Translations under genes and position numbers: made by a program | Part shown: positions 1 to 6,374 of the stretch, piece by piece | Layout: each line of letters opens with the position of its first letter | How positions within the stretch are numbered: the first letter of the stretch is position 1 | Assembly (NCBI GenBank): GCA_005778315.1 | Contig: SXOW01000034.1 | Span: 1 to 12,579 of the forward strand | From: Acidobacteriota bacterium | Lineage (GTDB): Bacteria > Acidobacteriota > Vicinamibacteria > Vicinamibacterales > UBA8438 | Length of the DNA stretch: 12,579 nucleotides | Reading direction: 5' to 3' | The notes under the pieces: model-generated | What the model was told of the DNA's origin: nothing | What the model saw: only the letters and a program-made list of their open reading frames with translations | The model's database searches: none

Positions 1-1
1 C

Positions 2-1447
2 GATCATCAGGTCAAGCTGCGAGGGTTCCGAATCGAGCTCGGCGAGATCGAGGCCGTGCTGAAGCAGCTTCCCGGTGTGGCCAACGCCGTCGTGCTGTTG
101 CACCAGGACGACACGGCGGACAAGCGCCTGATCGCCTATGTGGAATCGGCCGTGGGGACGGTGACGAAGCCGTTGCTAAAGAGCTTCCTCGACGGGAAGG
201 TGCCCGCATTCGAGGTGCCGGCCGACTTCGTGATTCTGGATTGCCTTCCGCTCAACCAGAACGGCAAGGTCGATCGAGGCGCCCTTCGCGACCACACCCC
301 CATCGCCGCCGCGGCCGAGCGCGTCCCGCCTCGCAACCACGTCGAACGGGCGCTCGCCGAGATCTGGGAGAGCACGCTGCGGGTCGAATCGGTGGGCGTG
401 ACCGACGACTTCTTCGCCCTCGGCGGCCACTCTCTCGCCGCCGTAGTTGTGTTCTCCCGCATCGAGAAGACCTTCGGCCAGCGCCTGCCGATCTCCGCGC
501 TGTTCGAATCGCCGACGGTGGAGATGCTCGCGGCTCGACTGCGCGAGCGCGTCGATGCCGAGATCTCGTGCGTGGTGGCGATTCAGAAGGGCGCTGGCAG
601 CGGCGTTCCTTTGTTCTTCGTTCACGGGATCGGCGGGAACGTGCTCGGCTTCCGCGATGTGGCTCGGCTCCTCGGCCCCGAGCAGACGGTGTACGGCATC
701 CAGGCCCGTGGCCTGTACGACGACCACCCCCCGGACACCAGCATCGAAACGATGGCGGCGCACTACGTCGCGGCCATCCGAGGGGTGTGTCCGGACGGGC
801 AGTTGGCGCTGTGCGGTCTGTCCTTCGGCGGCGTGGTGGCCTTCGAAATGGCCCGCCATCTGGACGCTCAGGGATCACCCGTCGCCCTTCTTGCCCTTCT
901 CGATGCGACCGCCCTCGGGGCGCACCGGCTGCTGCACAAGACGCAGGCGCGAGACAAGCTGTTGCTGCTCGGGAGACGATTCAGGTATCACGCCGGGAAC
1001 CTGCTGCTGGCCCGGGGCCGGCCCCGATCGGAGTACCTCGCCGCGCGCGGGCGGACTTTCCGCAGACGCACACTGAGCGCGGCGTGGCGGGCAGCGCTCC
1101 GGCTCCACGACGCGCTGGCATGGTTCAGATCACCGACGGAATCCGCGGGCCCCGGCGCCCTGCCTTCCCGGTTCCACAACGTGTCGGAAAGCCTCTTCCT
1201 CGCGGCCCGGCAGTACCGTCCGCAGCCGTACCGGGGAGCAGCCACGCTCTTTCGTGCGCGCGACACGCCGGCGATCTTCGTTCGCGACCCGGCGAAGGGA
1301 TGGGCGGAACTGGTGCAGTCGCTCACCATCGTGGAAGTGCCCGGCAACCACGAGACGCTGCTGCTGGAACCACACGTCCGCGCCCTGGCGGCCGCGCTCA
1401 GGCAGCGCCTGGACGCCGTGCAGGAGCGGGTCCAGCGCGTTTCATAG
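2..1447 (+). CDS. Nonribosomal peptide synthetase, C-terminal part (A-end, carrier, thioesterase), 5' truncated by window
   Basis: This is the termination end of a multidomain synthetase that activates an amino acid, holds it on a phosphopantetheine arm and releases the finished peptide. The frame is already open at base 2, so the gene starts left of the window. The first residues form the adenylation core A8 motif (KLRGFRIELGEIE), and the A10 motif LPLNQNGKVDRGAL follows near 244-285. The carrier domain shows DDFFALGGHSL, with its phosphopantetheine serine at 431-433. The type I thioesterase begins near PLFFVHGIGG (about 610). It has the nucleophile motif GLSFGG (Ser at 821-823), a likely acid Asp in LLDAT (902-904) and the His of PGNHETLL (1349-1351). 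No domain follows the thioesterase, so this is the last module of its line. The product cannot be predicted because the substrate-pocket residues lie outside the window. Both ends of the reading are secure. Confidence 0.95.
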   Translation, partial: DHQVKLRGFRIELGEIEAVLKQLPGVANAVVLLHQDDTADKRLIAYVESAVGTVTKPLLKSFLDGKVPAFEVPADFVILDCLPLNQNGKVDRGALRDHTPIAAAAERVPPRNHVERALAEIWESTLRVESVGVTDDFFALGGHSLAAVVVFSRIEKTFGQRLPISALFESPTVEMLAARLRERVDAEISCVVAIQKGAGSGVPLFFVHGIGGNVLGFRDVARLLGPEQTVYGIQARGLYDDHPPDTSIETMAAHYVAAIRGVCPDGQLALCGLSFGGVVAFEMARHLDAQGSPVALLALLDATALGAHRLLHKTQARDKLLLLGRRFRYHAGNLLLARGRPRSEYLAARGRTFRRRTLSAAWRAALRLHDALAWFRSPTESAGPGALPSRFHNVSESLFLAARQYRPQPYRGAATLFRARDTPAIFVRDPAKGWAELVQSLTIVEVPGNHETLLLEPHVRALAAALRQRLDAVQERVQRVS

Positions 1448-1474
1448 GGCCTGGAGCCTGATGACGAGGCGATG

Positions 1475-1520
1475 TGGAGCCGGCGGTCGGACCTGAACCG
1501 ACGACCTGCTGATTACCAAG
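1475..1520 (-). tRNA. tRNA-Thr(GGT) 3'-half remnant, candidate attachment site
   Basis: Read on the minus strand, this holds the anticodon loop TTGGTAA, the 3' side of the anticodon stem (TCAGC), the variable loop AGGTC, a perfectly pairing T stem (GTCGG/CCGAC), the acceptor 3' strand CGCCGGC, a discriminator T and an encoded CCA. The bases that should form the 5' side of the anticodon stem, the D arm and the 5' acceptor strand do not match: positions 1521-1550 give no pairing partner for CGCCGGC or TCAGC. The T loop reads TTCAGGT, with G where A58 is nearly invariant. It is therefore a fragment, not a working tRNA. Duplicated 3' halves starting at the anticodon loop are the usual product of integrase-mediated insertion into tRNA genes. 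No integrase is present in the window. Confidence 0.8.
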
Positions 1521-1533
1521 ACGAACGACAACG

Positions 1534-1732
1534 TTAGAGCCTCTCGACGCGACCTCCGAGCCCCGCTGACGCCCTGAACAGCCAGACACACCGTCGGGTT
1601 GCCCAGGATGCGACAAAGACAACGGCGATCGCGCATGCGTAAATCAATATCAGCCGTCTCGCTCGTCGCGGCGCACTTTGCACATCAGCATCCGCGATCG
1701 CCGTAAGATCATGGCCGCGCAGGAAGAGAACT
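1534..1732 (-). pseudogene. Out-of-frame C-terminal continuation of the PAP2-family gene
   Basis: The PAP2 gene immediately upstream on this strand stops at 1731-1733. One frame over, the sequence continues as VLFLRGHDL, then an acidic stretch (TAIADADVQ), then a hydrophobic helix (LILIYACAIAVVFVASW), ending at a stop at 1534-1536. PAP2 proteins of the PSLH type usually run on from their HYxxDVxAG motif into an LFLRG-like stretch and a further membrane helix. This segment looks like that missing end. Restoring a single base near 1732 would join the two frames and give a protein of about 286 residues from the start at 2393. It may be a true mutation or an assembly indel; the sequence alone cannot decide. 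Confidence 0.55.
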
Positions 1733-2393
1733 AGGCAAGAGACGCCAGCAACACGCCCGCAATCACGTCCGCGAAATAGTGCTGCTCCGTGTACAAGGTG
1801 GAGATGCCGATGAGGCTTGCCCACCCAATCGCCGCGAGGCCAACGCCTCGGTGGACTCGATGGCAGCTGAGCCCGGCGACGAACGCCCAGGCGACGTGCA
1901 GCGACGGGAAACAGTTGCGCGGTGGGTCAATGTCATAGATCAGCCCAAGGGTCCATGGCAAGAAGCCGTCCGCGGTGAACGCGAAGAAGAATACCGACCC
2001 GTAGACAAGCATCCAGTCAGGCTCAACCTGAATGGCGCGATCGATGGCCAGCTCCGGCATGTTGGCCGGACGTGCCCGATTGAACGCCGCGATGACGTGG
2101 CATCCGGGGATGACCACAGCGAGAGCGAGCGCCGGTACCGTGTTGTGGTAGGGAACGCGGGTGACGCGCCGGCCCGCGAGCGTCGCAAAGAAGGCAAAGC
2201 CGGCGATCGCCGGCACCCACTCCCAGCCGCCGTCCGGGCGCGTGAATGCCAGGGCCGCACACAGAGCAACGAACGCGCCGGCAAGCAGGATCAGGTGGCG
2301 CAGACTCAGCGACCCGAGCAGGGATCCTGGGATTGCAGGGGTGGTCGTGGTGGCGACACGGTCTCGCTCTGGGGAAGATGTCGGTCCGTTCAC
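1731..2393 (-). CDS. PAP2-family membrane phosphatase, probably damaged
   Basis: This is an integral membrane protein of the type 2 phosphatidic acid phosphatase superfamily, which removes phosphate or phosphodiester head groups from lipid substrates. Several hydrophobic segments are visible. The core motifs are NCFPSLHVAW (C2-like) and STLYTEQHYFADVIAG (C3-like, with the catalytic His and Asp). The usual KX6RP-like C1 motif, expected about 25-40 residues before PSLH, is not seen. The text runs straight from YGSVFFFAF to TADGFLPW, which suggests an internal in-frame loss of a loop and a helix. The protein stops directly after C3, and its expected tail is in another frame. The frame is open back to 2522, but the first 43 residues of that reading are Arg/Pro-rich and look non-coding. 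I prefer the GTG at 2393, though no clear ribosome site supports it. It follows the NHL lipoprotein gene on the same strand. Confidence 0.65.
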   Translation of the reverse strand: MNGPTSSPERDRVATTTTPAIPGSLLGSLSLRHLILLAGAFVALCAALAFTRPDGGWEWVPAIAGFAFFATLAGRRVTRVPYHNTVPALALAVVIPGCHVIAAFNRARPANMPELAIDRAIQVEPDWMLVYGSVFFFAFTADGFLPWTLGLIYDIDPPRNCFPSLHVAWAFVAGLSCHRVHRGVGLAAIGWASLIGISTLYTEQHYFADVIAGVLLASLA

Positions 2394-2528
2394 ACGTGCG
2401 CGCTGAGCCGGAACGGCGGGTCGATAGTCCAGAGAGAGCACATGACCGCGGTGACGAAACAGACCCGCCGGTGACCCGCGTGCGGTGGGGCGCGCACCTC
2501 GGTCCAGAGGGGCGCGTCGCAAAAAAAC

Positions 2529-3671
2529 CTACCGTACGAACTTCTGGACGCGGCGCCCGTCGAGCGTCTCGCCGACGAAGAGGTTGCCCTGCGAATCCAG
2601 GGCCAGGTTGTGCGGTGACTCGAACTGGCCCGCCCAGCGCCCGCGCCGGCCGAAGCTCTCGGTGACGGCGAGGGAGGCGCGATCCAGCACATGGACGGCA
2701 TGACCACCGCCGTCAACCACGAGAATCTCCCGCTGGGCTGCATCGGTGGAGAACTCGATGTCCCAAGGCGTCCCGCCCACCTGCCCGTCATCCAGGTCGG
2801 CCTCGACGAACGCCTCGTCGACGAACGTGCCGTCCGTCTGAAACACCTGGATGCGCTGGTGGCCCCGGTCGCAGACATAGATCAACCCGTCGGCAGAGCC
2901 GTTGACGCAGTGGGGCGTGCTGAACTGCCGGGGCGGTTCCGCCTCACGACTGAACCGGGGCAACGGCCCGTCGTCCGGAACGCTGCCATACGCGCCCCAG
3001 TGCCGCGCGTAGGCACCGGTGGTCGCGTCGACCACGATGACCCGGCGATTGGTGTAGCCGTCGGTGATGTAGACCTCGTTGGCCGCCCCGTCCACCCAGA
3101 CGTCGGTCGGCTGCCCGAGGAACGTGGTGCTGCCGCTCCCCTCGGTGCCAACACCGAAGTCACCGATCTGCAGCACAAACTCCCCGGTCGATGTGAACTT
3201 CAGCACCAGCGCGTTGTCGGTCGTGGTCTTCGCGCTCGGATCGTACGGGAGGCCCCCGCCGAACCCGACCCACACGTTGTCCTCGTGATCCACGAAGATG
3301 CCGTGGGGTTGCGTGCCCCAGTCGTACCCGTCGCCCGGGCCGCCCCAGCTCTCCACGACGGCGCCATCCGGCGCGAACGCGATCACCGGCGGCGTGTCGG
3401 CCGCCCCGGACTGGCTGTTCGGCCGGTGGACGATCCAGACGTTGTCGCGCGAGTCAGTGGCGACACCAACGACATTGCCCAGCAGCCACCGGTCTGGCAG
3501 CGGCCGGGGCCAGACCGGATCGACAGTGAAGCCGGTCCCTGAATCCTCGGTGTCCGGTGTGCCGGCCGTGGTGTCCGCCACCGGCTCGGGCTCGGGGGCG
3601 GCGCAGCCGAGCGCCAACCCGAGCACAACTGTCAGACCACGCACGCCCCACACACGTCTCTCCTGCGCCAT
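2529..3671 (-). CDS. NHL-repeat beta-propeller lipoprotein
   Basis: A 380-residue exported protein. Residues 1-23 form a lipoprotein signal ending in the lipobox LALGC, so Cys23 is the predicted lipidated residue. A low-complexity Pro/Glu/Thr-rich linker follows to about residue 48. The rest is built of repeated NHL-type units, each with a GxxVDxxxNVWV-like strand: QPHGIFVDHEDNVWVG (about 120), QPTDVWVDG (about 185), TPHCVNGSADGLIYVCDRG (about 249) and SPHNLALDSQGNLFVGE (about 350). This fits a six-bladed propeller, a scaffold used for ligand or protein binding and in some families for lyase or lactonase chemistry. No catalytic signature is clear enough to name an enzyme. It ends in RVQKFVR, a typical closing blade. 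The nearest upstream gene on the same strand is the cyclase-family gene, about 137 bp away across a strong palindrome, so joint transcription is uncertain. Confidence 0.85.
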   Translation of the reverse strand: MAQERRVWGVRGLTVVLGLALGCAAPEPEPVADTTAGTPDTEDSGTGFTVDPVWPRPLPDRWLLGNVVGVATDSRDNVWIVHRPNSQSGAADTPPVIAFAPDGAVVESWGGPGDGYDWGTQPHGIFVDHEDNVWVGFGGGLPYDPSAKTTTDNALVLKFTSTGEFVLQIGDFGVGTEGSGSTTFLGQPTDVWVDGAANEVYITDGYTNRRVIVVDATTGAYARHWGAYGSVPDDGPLPRFSREAEPPRQFSTPHCVNGSADGLIYVCDRGHQRIQVFQTDGTFVDEAFVEADLDDGQVGGTPWDIEFSTDAAQREILVVDGGGHAVHVLDRASLAVTESFGRRGRWAGQFESPHNLALDSQGNLFVGETLDGRRVQKFVR

Positions 3672-3750
3672 GTCATCCAGGTCCCGGTTGGCGGCCGCGT
3701 GGGGTCCGCGGCGTAGCCCCGTCTAAGCAACGCCCAGCCCCGCCGCAATA

Positions 3751-3812
3751 CTAGCAGCCCGTGGTGAAAGCCCCGCTGCATTGCGTCGCGGGGTTCCACC
3801 AGGGGCTGCTAG
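3751..3812. repeat. 62-nt near-perfect palindrome (hairpin, possible MITE/REP-like element)
   Basis: The outer arms CTAGCAGCCC (3751-3760) and GGGCTGCTAG (3803-3812) are exact complements. Inside them TGGTGAA (3762-3768) pairs with TTCCACCA (3794-3801) with one bulged base, and CCCCGC (3771-3776) pairs exactly with GCGGGG (3788-3793), leaving an 11-nt apical loop. The element spans the end of the intergenic gap and supplies the stop codon (3809-3811) of the cyclase-family gene. No T-run follows it on either strand, so it is not a textbook intrinsic terminator, though it could stop or stabilise transcripts. The CTAG at each tip could be part of the arms or a target duplication. A small non-autonomous mobile element is one explanation. 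Confidence 0.75.
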
Positions 3813-4762
3813 AACACGGCAAGCGGGTTGATCGCCGACCCGGCGCCGTTGGGAACCACGTGCGGAGAGGCCATGAACATGAACTCCCACCGGTTCAGGT
3901 CATTGGCCGTCTCGGCCAGATCCTCGAGACCGAGATTGTCGAACAGATGCACACCCAACGCCACCAGCGCGAAGAAATGCACCGGCACCGTGACCCCTTG
4001 TACCCGCCCACCTTCCTGCGGCACGTCAGCGCCGAGCAGCGCGATGTCGCGTTCCTTGAAGAACGGTATCAGAGACGGGTGGTAGCCGCCGGTCTGACCG
4101 ACATCGCGACCGGTACGCAGAAACAGGGCGTCTCCCGACGAAATCGTGATACCGGTCTCCACTTCCCACGCCTCGATGTCTTGCCGCCGCACCGCGCGGC
4201 CCGGCATGTCGATCAGGATGCCGCGTGTGACCAACCCCTCACGCAGATTGGCCACCCCCATGCGCGTGCAGCCGGCCTCCTTCGACGCGACGGCCTCGAA
4301 GTCGAGCCCGTTGTAGACCTTGCCCTCCCAGGCGACATGACACAGCGCGTCCAGGTGACTGACCGCGCTGCCGTGGTACTCGATCTCGTAGCGCTCCCAG
4401 AAATACCCACCGTCGGTGTTGATGTCGAAGACGTTCCGCGTCGACCCGACCAGCACCGGAGGGCGGTTGGCGCTCGCCTGCGGGTCGTCCAGACGCTCGA
4501 TTGTCATGTCACGCGCCATCGACACCACCACGCCCCGCTCGACCAGTGACGCCGCGGCCACGCGCTTGGCCGGTGTAATCAGGTTGAGCGCGCCGAGCTG
4601 ATCGTCGGCGCCCCATCGCCCCCAGTTGGAGAGCTCCGTCATCCAGGTGTCATATTGCGCCCTGGTGACCTCGTCGGCCGGCGGTTGCGCGCTTCTACTC
4701 GCAGCCGACCCGCAGATGACGAGCGTCGCCGTCGCGAGCCCGCTGATGCCGATGATTCTCAT
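3809..4762 (-). CDS. Secreted cyclase-family protein (kynurenine formamidase-like fold)
   Basis: A 317-residue protein of the cyclase family (PF04199), metal-dependent hydrolases that include kynurenine formamidase. The ATG at 4762 is chosen because a GGAG ribosome site (4768-4771) lies 5 nt upstream and the next residues form a signal peptide (MRIIGISGLATATLVICGSA). The longer in-frame reading to 4837 adds only 25 unlikely residues. The metal-site region reads HGSAVSHLDALCHV (about residues 129-142), a variant of the family HxGTHxDxPxH motif in which the final His and the HxD pair are kept. Family hallmarks also include GRWGADDQLGALNLI near the N-terminus, LLGADVP, and the closing NPLAVF. 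The substrate is unknown: an exported copy next to NHL propellers is unlikely to serve tryptophan catabolism. The stop codon falls in a palindrome. Confidence 0.85.
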   Translation of the reverse strand: MRIIGISGLATATLVICGSAASRSAQPPADEVTRAQYDTWMTELSNWGRWGADDQLGALNLITPAKRVAAASLVERGVVVSMARDMTIERLDDPQASANRPPVLVGSTRNVFDINTDGGYFWERYEIEYHGSAVSHLDALCHVAWEGKVYNGLDFEAVASKEAGCTRMGVANLREGLVTRGILIDMPGRAVRRQDIEAWEVETGITISSGDALFLRTGRDVGQTGGYHPSLIPFFKERDIALLGADVPQEGGRVQGVTVPVHFFALVALGVHLFDNLGLEDLAETANDLNRWEFMFMASPHVVPNGAGSAINPLAVF

Positions 4763-4767
4763 GATCG

Positions 4768-4771
4768 CTCC
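4768..4771 (-). promoter_or_regulatory. Ribosome binding site fixing the cyclase-family start
   Basis: GGAG on the minus strand, 5 nt before the ATG at 4762. It supports the start that opens directly on a signal peptide rather than the longer reading from 4837. Confidence 0.7.
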
Positions 4772-4917
4772 ACGAGGCTCGGGATCCCCGTCCCCGCCAT
4801 CAGGACGATAGCAGATATCGGACGCCCCCCTCGCCAATCGACGCCGGGACGCCTGGCGAGGACCGGCATCCTTTACTGCGCGGTGATGGGACGAAGGGGG
4901 CCGGTGGCCGGCCCGCG

Positions 4918-5136
4918 GTGTTCACACTCGTCGTCGCCCGCATGCTCCAATGTCTCGACCGCCCCCATCGTGCGGCCTACGTCTTGGGCGAGATTCTCGA
5001 ACTCCCCGGACCCGAAGCGGCTGAAGCTCTGGCGATCTCGCCCGAGCTCTTCCGCAAGCGCTTCCATCACGCGCGCACAGCGATCGCGTCGTTTACGCGC
5101 AGAGACTGTGGCCTCGCATCGGATAGCGCGGCCTGA
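4918..5136 (+). pseudogene. C-terminal remnant of a sigma-70-family (ECF-like) sigma factor
   Basis: The 72 residues contain MLQCLDRPHRAAYVLGEIL, then GPEAAEALAISPELFRKRF and HHARTAIASF. This is the region 4 layout of ECF-type sigma factors: an LDxxHRxAYVLGE helix followed by a helix-turn-helix that normally reads EEAAxxLxIxxxxFRKRLxRAR. A complete factor needs a region 2 of about 80-100 residues upstream. The frame is open leftwards past 4801, but it encodes only Arg/Gly/Pro-rich text with no region 2 similarity. The gene is therefore truncated and without a credible start; the GTG at 4918 is just the first possible codon. It sits next to an insertion-sequence remnant on the opposite strand. 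A stand-alone regulator of this size seems unlikely. Confidence 0.65.
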
Positions 5137-5226
5137 CGCGCCGTGTCTCCGTGCGCGGTCGTCCCCTCTGCGCGTATCGGGCACGATGCCCCCTTGAGAG
5201 GGCGCCTAGCGGGCCTATCTGACCCC

Positions 5227-5436
5227 CTAACCGATGGGACCCCACGTAAGAGAATGGACGTCGCCGGACGGCCGAGCCAATGAAACCTGGGTGATGGTGA
5301 TGCCGCGTTCCGCGAGGGGATCTTCCACGTCCCGGACGCTGAAACCGAACCTATGGTACAACCACACCGCGTGACGGATGATCGCGGGCGGAAACCGGTC
5401 TCCTCGGTAGCTCGGTCTGCGGCTACCGTGCCAGCT
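5227..5436 (-). pseudogene. N-terminal remnant of an IS6-type transposase
   Basis: Reading the minus strand down from 5436 to a stop at 5227-5229 gives PSYRGDRFPPAII, then RHAVWLYHRFGFSVRDVED and PLAERGITIT. This matches the N-terminal region of IS6/IS26/IS240-type transposases, which typically show FPxxIIxxAVWLYxRFxLSxRDVEDLLAERGI. After GITIT (about 5290) the similarity ends, and neither the rest of the helix-turn-helix nor the DDE catalytic core is present. There is no ATG, and an in-frame TGA lies just upstream of 5436. DV-EDP replaces the usual VEDLL. This is a dead fragment of about 45 recognisable residues, evidence of an old insertion in this gap. It is too short for a named IS. Confidence 0.7.
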
Positions 5437-5464
5437 TCACGGCCCAATCCAGACGTCTGTTCTT

Positions 5465-5471
5465 AGGAAGG
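5465..5471 (+). promoter_or_regulatory. Strong ribosome binding site of the UPF0316 gene
   Basis: AGGAAGG ends 4 nt before the ATG at 5476 and fixes that start. Confidence 0.75.
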
Positions 5472-5475
5472 ATTC

Positions 5476-6042
5476 ATGTCTAGCCTGTTTTCCGAACTTC
5501 CTGTCTGGGGCATTGCGCTCGCGATCTTCGCGATGCGGGTTCTCGACGTCACGCTCGGCACGATGCGCACGATCTCGGTCGTCCACGGCCACACACGCCT
5601 GGCCGTCGTCCTCGGTTTCATCGAGATTTGCGTGTGGTTGACGGCCGTGTCCGAAGCGGTCGTTCGCGTCGGCGAGACCCCGCTGCTTATCCTGGCCTTC
5701 GCGGGGGGATTCGCGACGGGCAACGCCGTTGGCATCATGGTGGAGCGTAAGCTCGCGCTTGGCTCGTGCGTGGTTCGGATGATTTCTCGGAATGGTCACG
5801 ACGTCGCGGTCGCCATCAGCGGTATCGGAAGGATGGTCACGACGTTTGCAGGTACAAGTGATGCGGGCGACCGGTCGCTGGTTTACGCTCTCTGCCCGCG
5901 CCGGATGCTGCCCAATCTTCTCTCGGCGGCCGAGGCCGTCGACCCCGAGGTCTATTACGCTGTCGAGCGCTTCGCAGAGACTGGGTTCTTGACGCCCGTG
6001 GTTCAGCCCACCGGCTGGCGCGCAACCTTCAAGAAGAAGTGA
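5476..6042 (+). CDS. UPF0316/DUF2179 family membrane protein
   Basis: A 188-residue inner-membrane protein of the UPF0316 family (DUF5698 followed by a DUF2179 domain). Its molecular role is not established. The first half carries about three hydrophobic helices: WGIALAIFAMRVLDVTLGT (about 10-28) with the family's RVLDVxLGTxR signature, LAVVLGFIEICVWLTAVSE, and LLILAFAGGFATGNAVGI, leading to the conserved VERKLALG. The second half (about 98-180) is soluble, with alternating beta and alpha character, and ends in a basic tail (RATFKKK). Length and motifs agree with complete family members, and the start has a strong AGGAAGG site. It stands alone on its strand, flanked on the left by transposase and sigma remnants and on the right by a frameshifted acetyltransferase. 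It is the only clearly intact gene between 4763 and 6986. Confidence 0.9.
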   Translation: MSSLFSELPVWGIALAIFAMRVLDVTLGTMRTISVVHGHTRLAVVLGFIEICVWLTAVSEAVVRVGETPLLILAFAGGFATGNAVGIMVERKLALGSCVVRMISRNGHDVAVAISGIGRMVTTFAGTSDAGDRSLVYALCPRRMLPNLLSAAEAVDPEVYYAVERFAETGFLTPVVQPTGWRATFKKK

Positions 6043-6254
6043 AGGGTCTGGATGATGCGTGGGCATGCGCGAGATCGGCAAGTCCCTGGGCAGACTCGGT
6101 CTACCAACGCTCCTCGTCCCACAGAAGGCGGCTACGCGTTGGGCAACCTAGAACGTGGTGCAACGCGGCGCAACGTGACGCGTGACGTTTGCGTGATCGC
6201 CTCGGGAGGGCAAGCGCTACTCAGCTCTCTTCGACCGGCGCCTGGCCGACGACC
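6043..6254. other. Intergenic stretch without recognisable gene
   Basis: About 210 bp between the UPF0316 stop and the first recognisable GNAT codons. Open frames here give Arg/Pro-rich text with no family resemblance. Short CAACG/GTGACG repeats near 6160-6190 are visible but too short to interpret. Confidence 0.5.
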
Positions 6255-6374
6255 GTGCAGATCGCCGGGGGACAGGTCACCCTGCGTCCGATGACAGCCG
6301 AAGACCGGACCGCGCTACTTGAGTTCTTCCGGCGGGTCCCCCCACGGACCGCCTGTATCTCAAGGAGGACGTGA
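6255..6374 (+). pseudogene. N-terminal segment of the GNAT acetyltransferase, separated by a frameshift
   Basis: From the GTG at 6255 this frame reads VQIAGGQVTLRPMTAEDR, then TALLEFFRRVPP, a normal start for a GNAT domain (first beta strand ending in LRPMTxxD, then helix 1). After the six C bases at 6338-6343 it turns into unlike text (RTACISRRT) and stops. In the next frame the sequence continues naturally as DRLYLKEDVTSPQVIDRW. One extra C would fuse both into a single protein of about 187 residues. The exact start could lie further upstream, as this frame is open to 6189. Confidence 0.7.

Noticed and set aside
241..1461. A 406-codon open frame on the plus strand within the NRPS region.
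   Set aside because: It overlaps the NRPS frame throughout, is extremely Arg/Pro-rich and has no domain motifs, as expected of a shadow frame in GC-rich DNA.
2521..2530. A run of seven T on the minus strand directly after the NHL lipoprotein stop, suggestive of a terminator.
   Set aside because: No stable stem precedes it; only a 6-bp self-complementary CGTACG is present, which is too short.
2691..3542. A 283-codon open frame antisense to the NHL lipoprotein gene.
   Set aside because: It mirrors the repetitive propeller codons and has no recognisable domain or ribosome site.
5067..5447. A 126-codon minus-strand open frame covering the transposase and sigma remnants.
   Set aside because: The transposase similarity is in a different frame, and this reading gives Arg/Ser-rich text without motifs.
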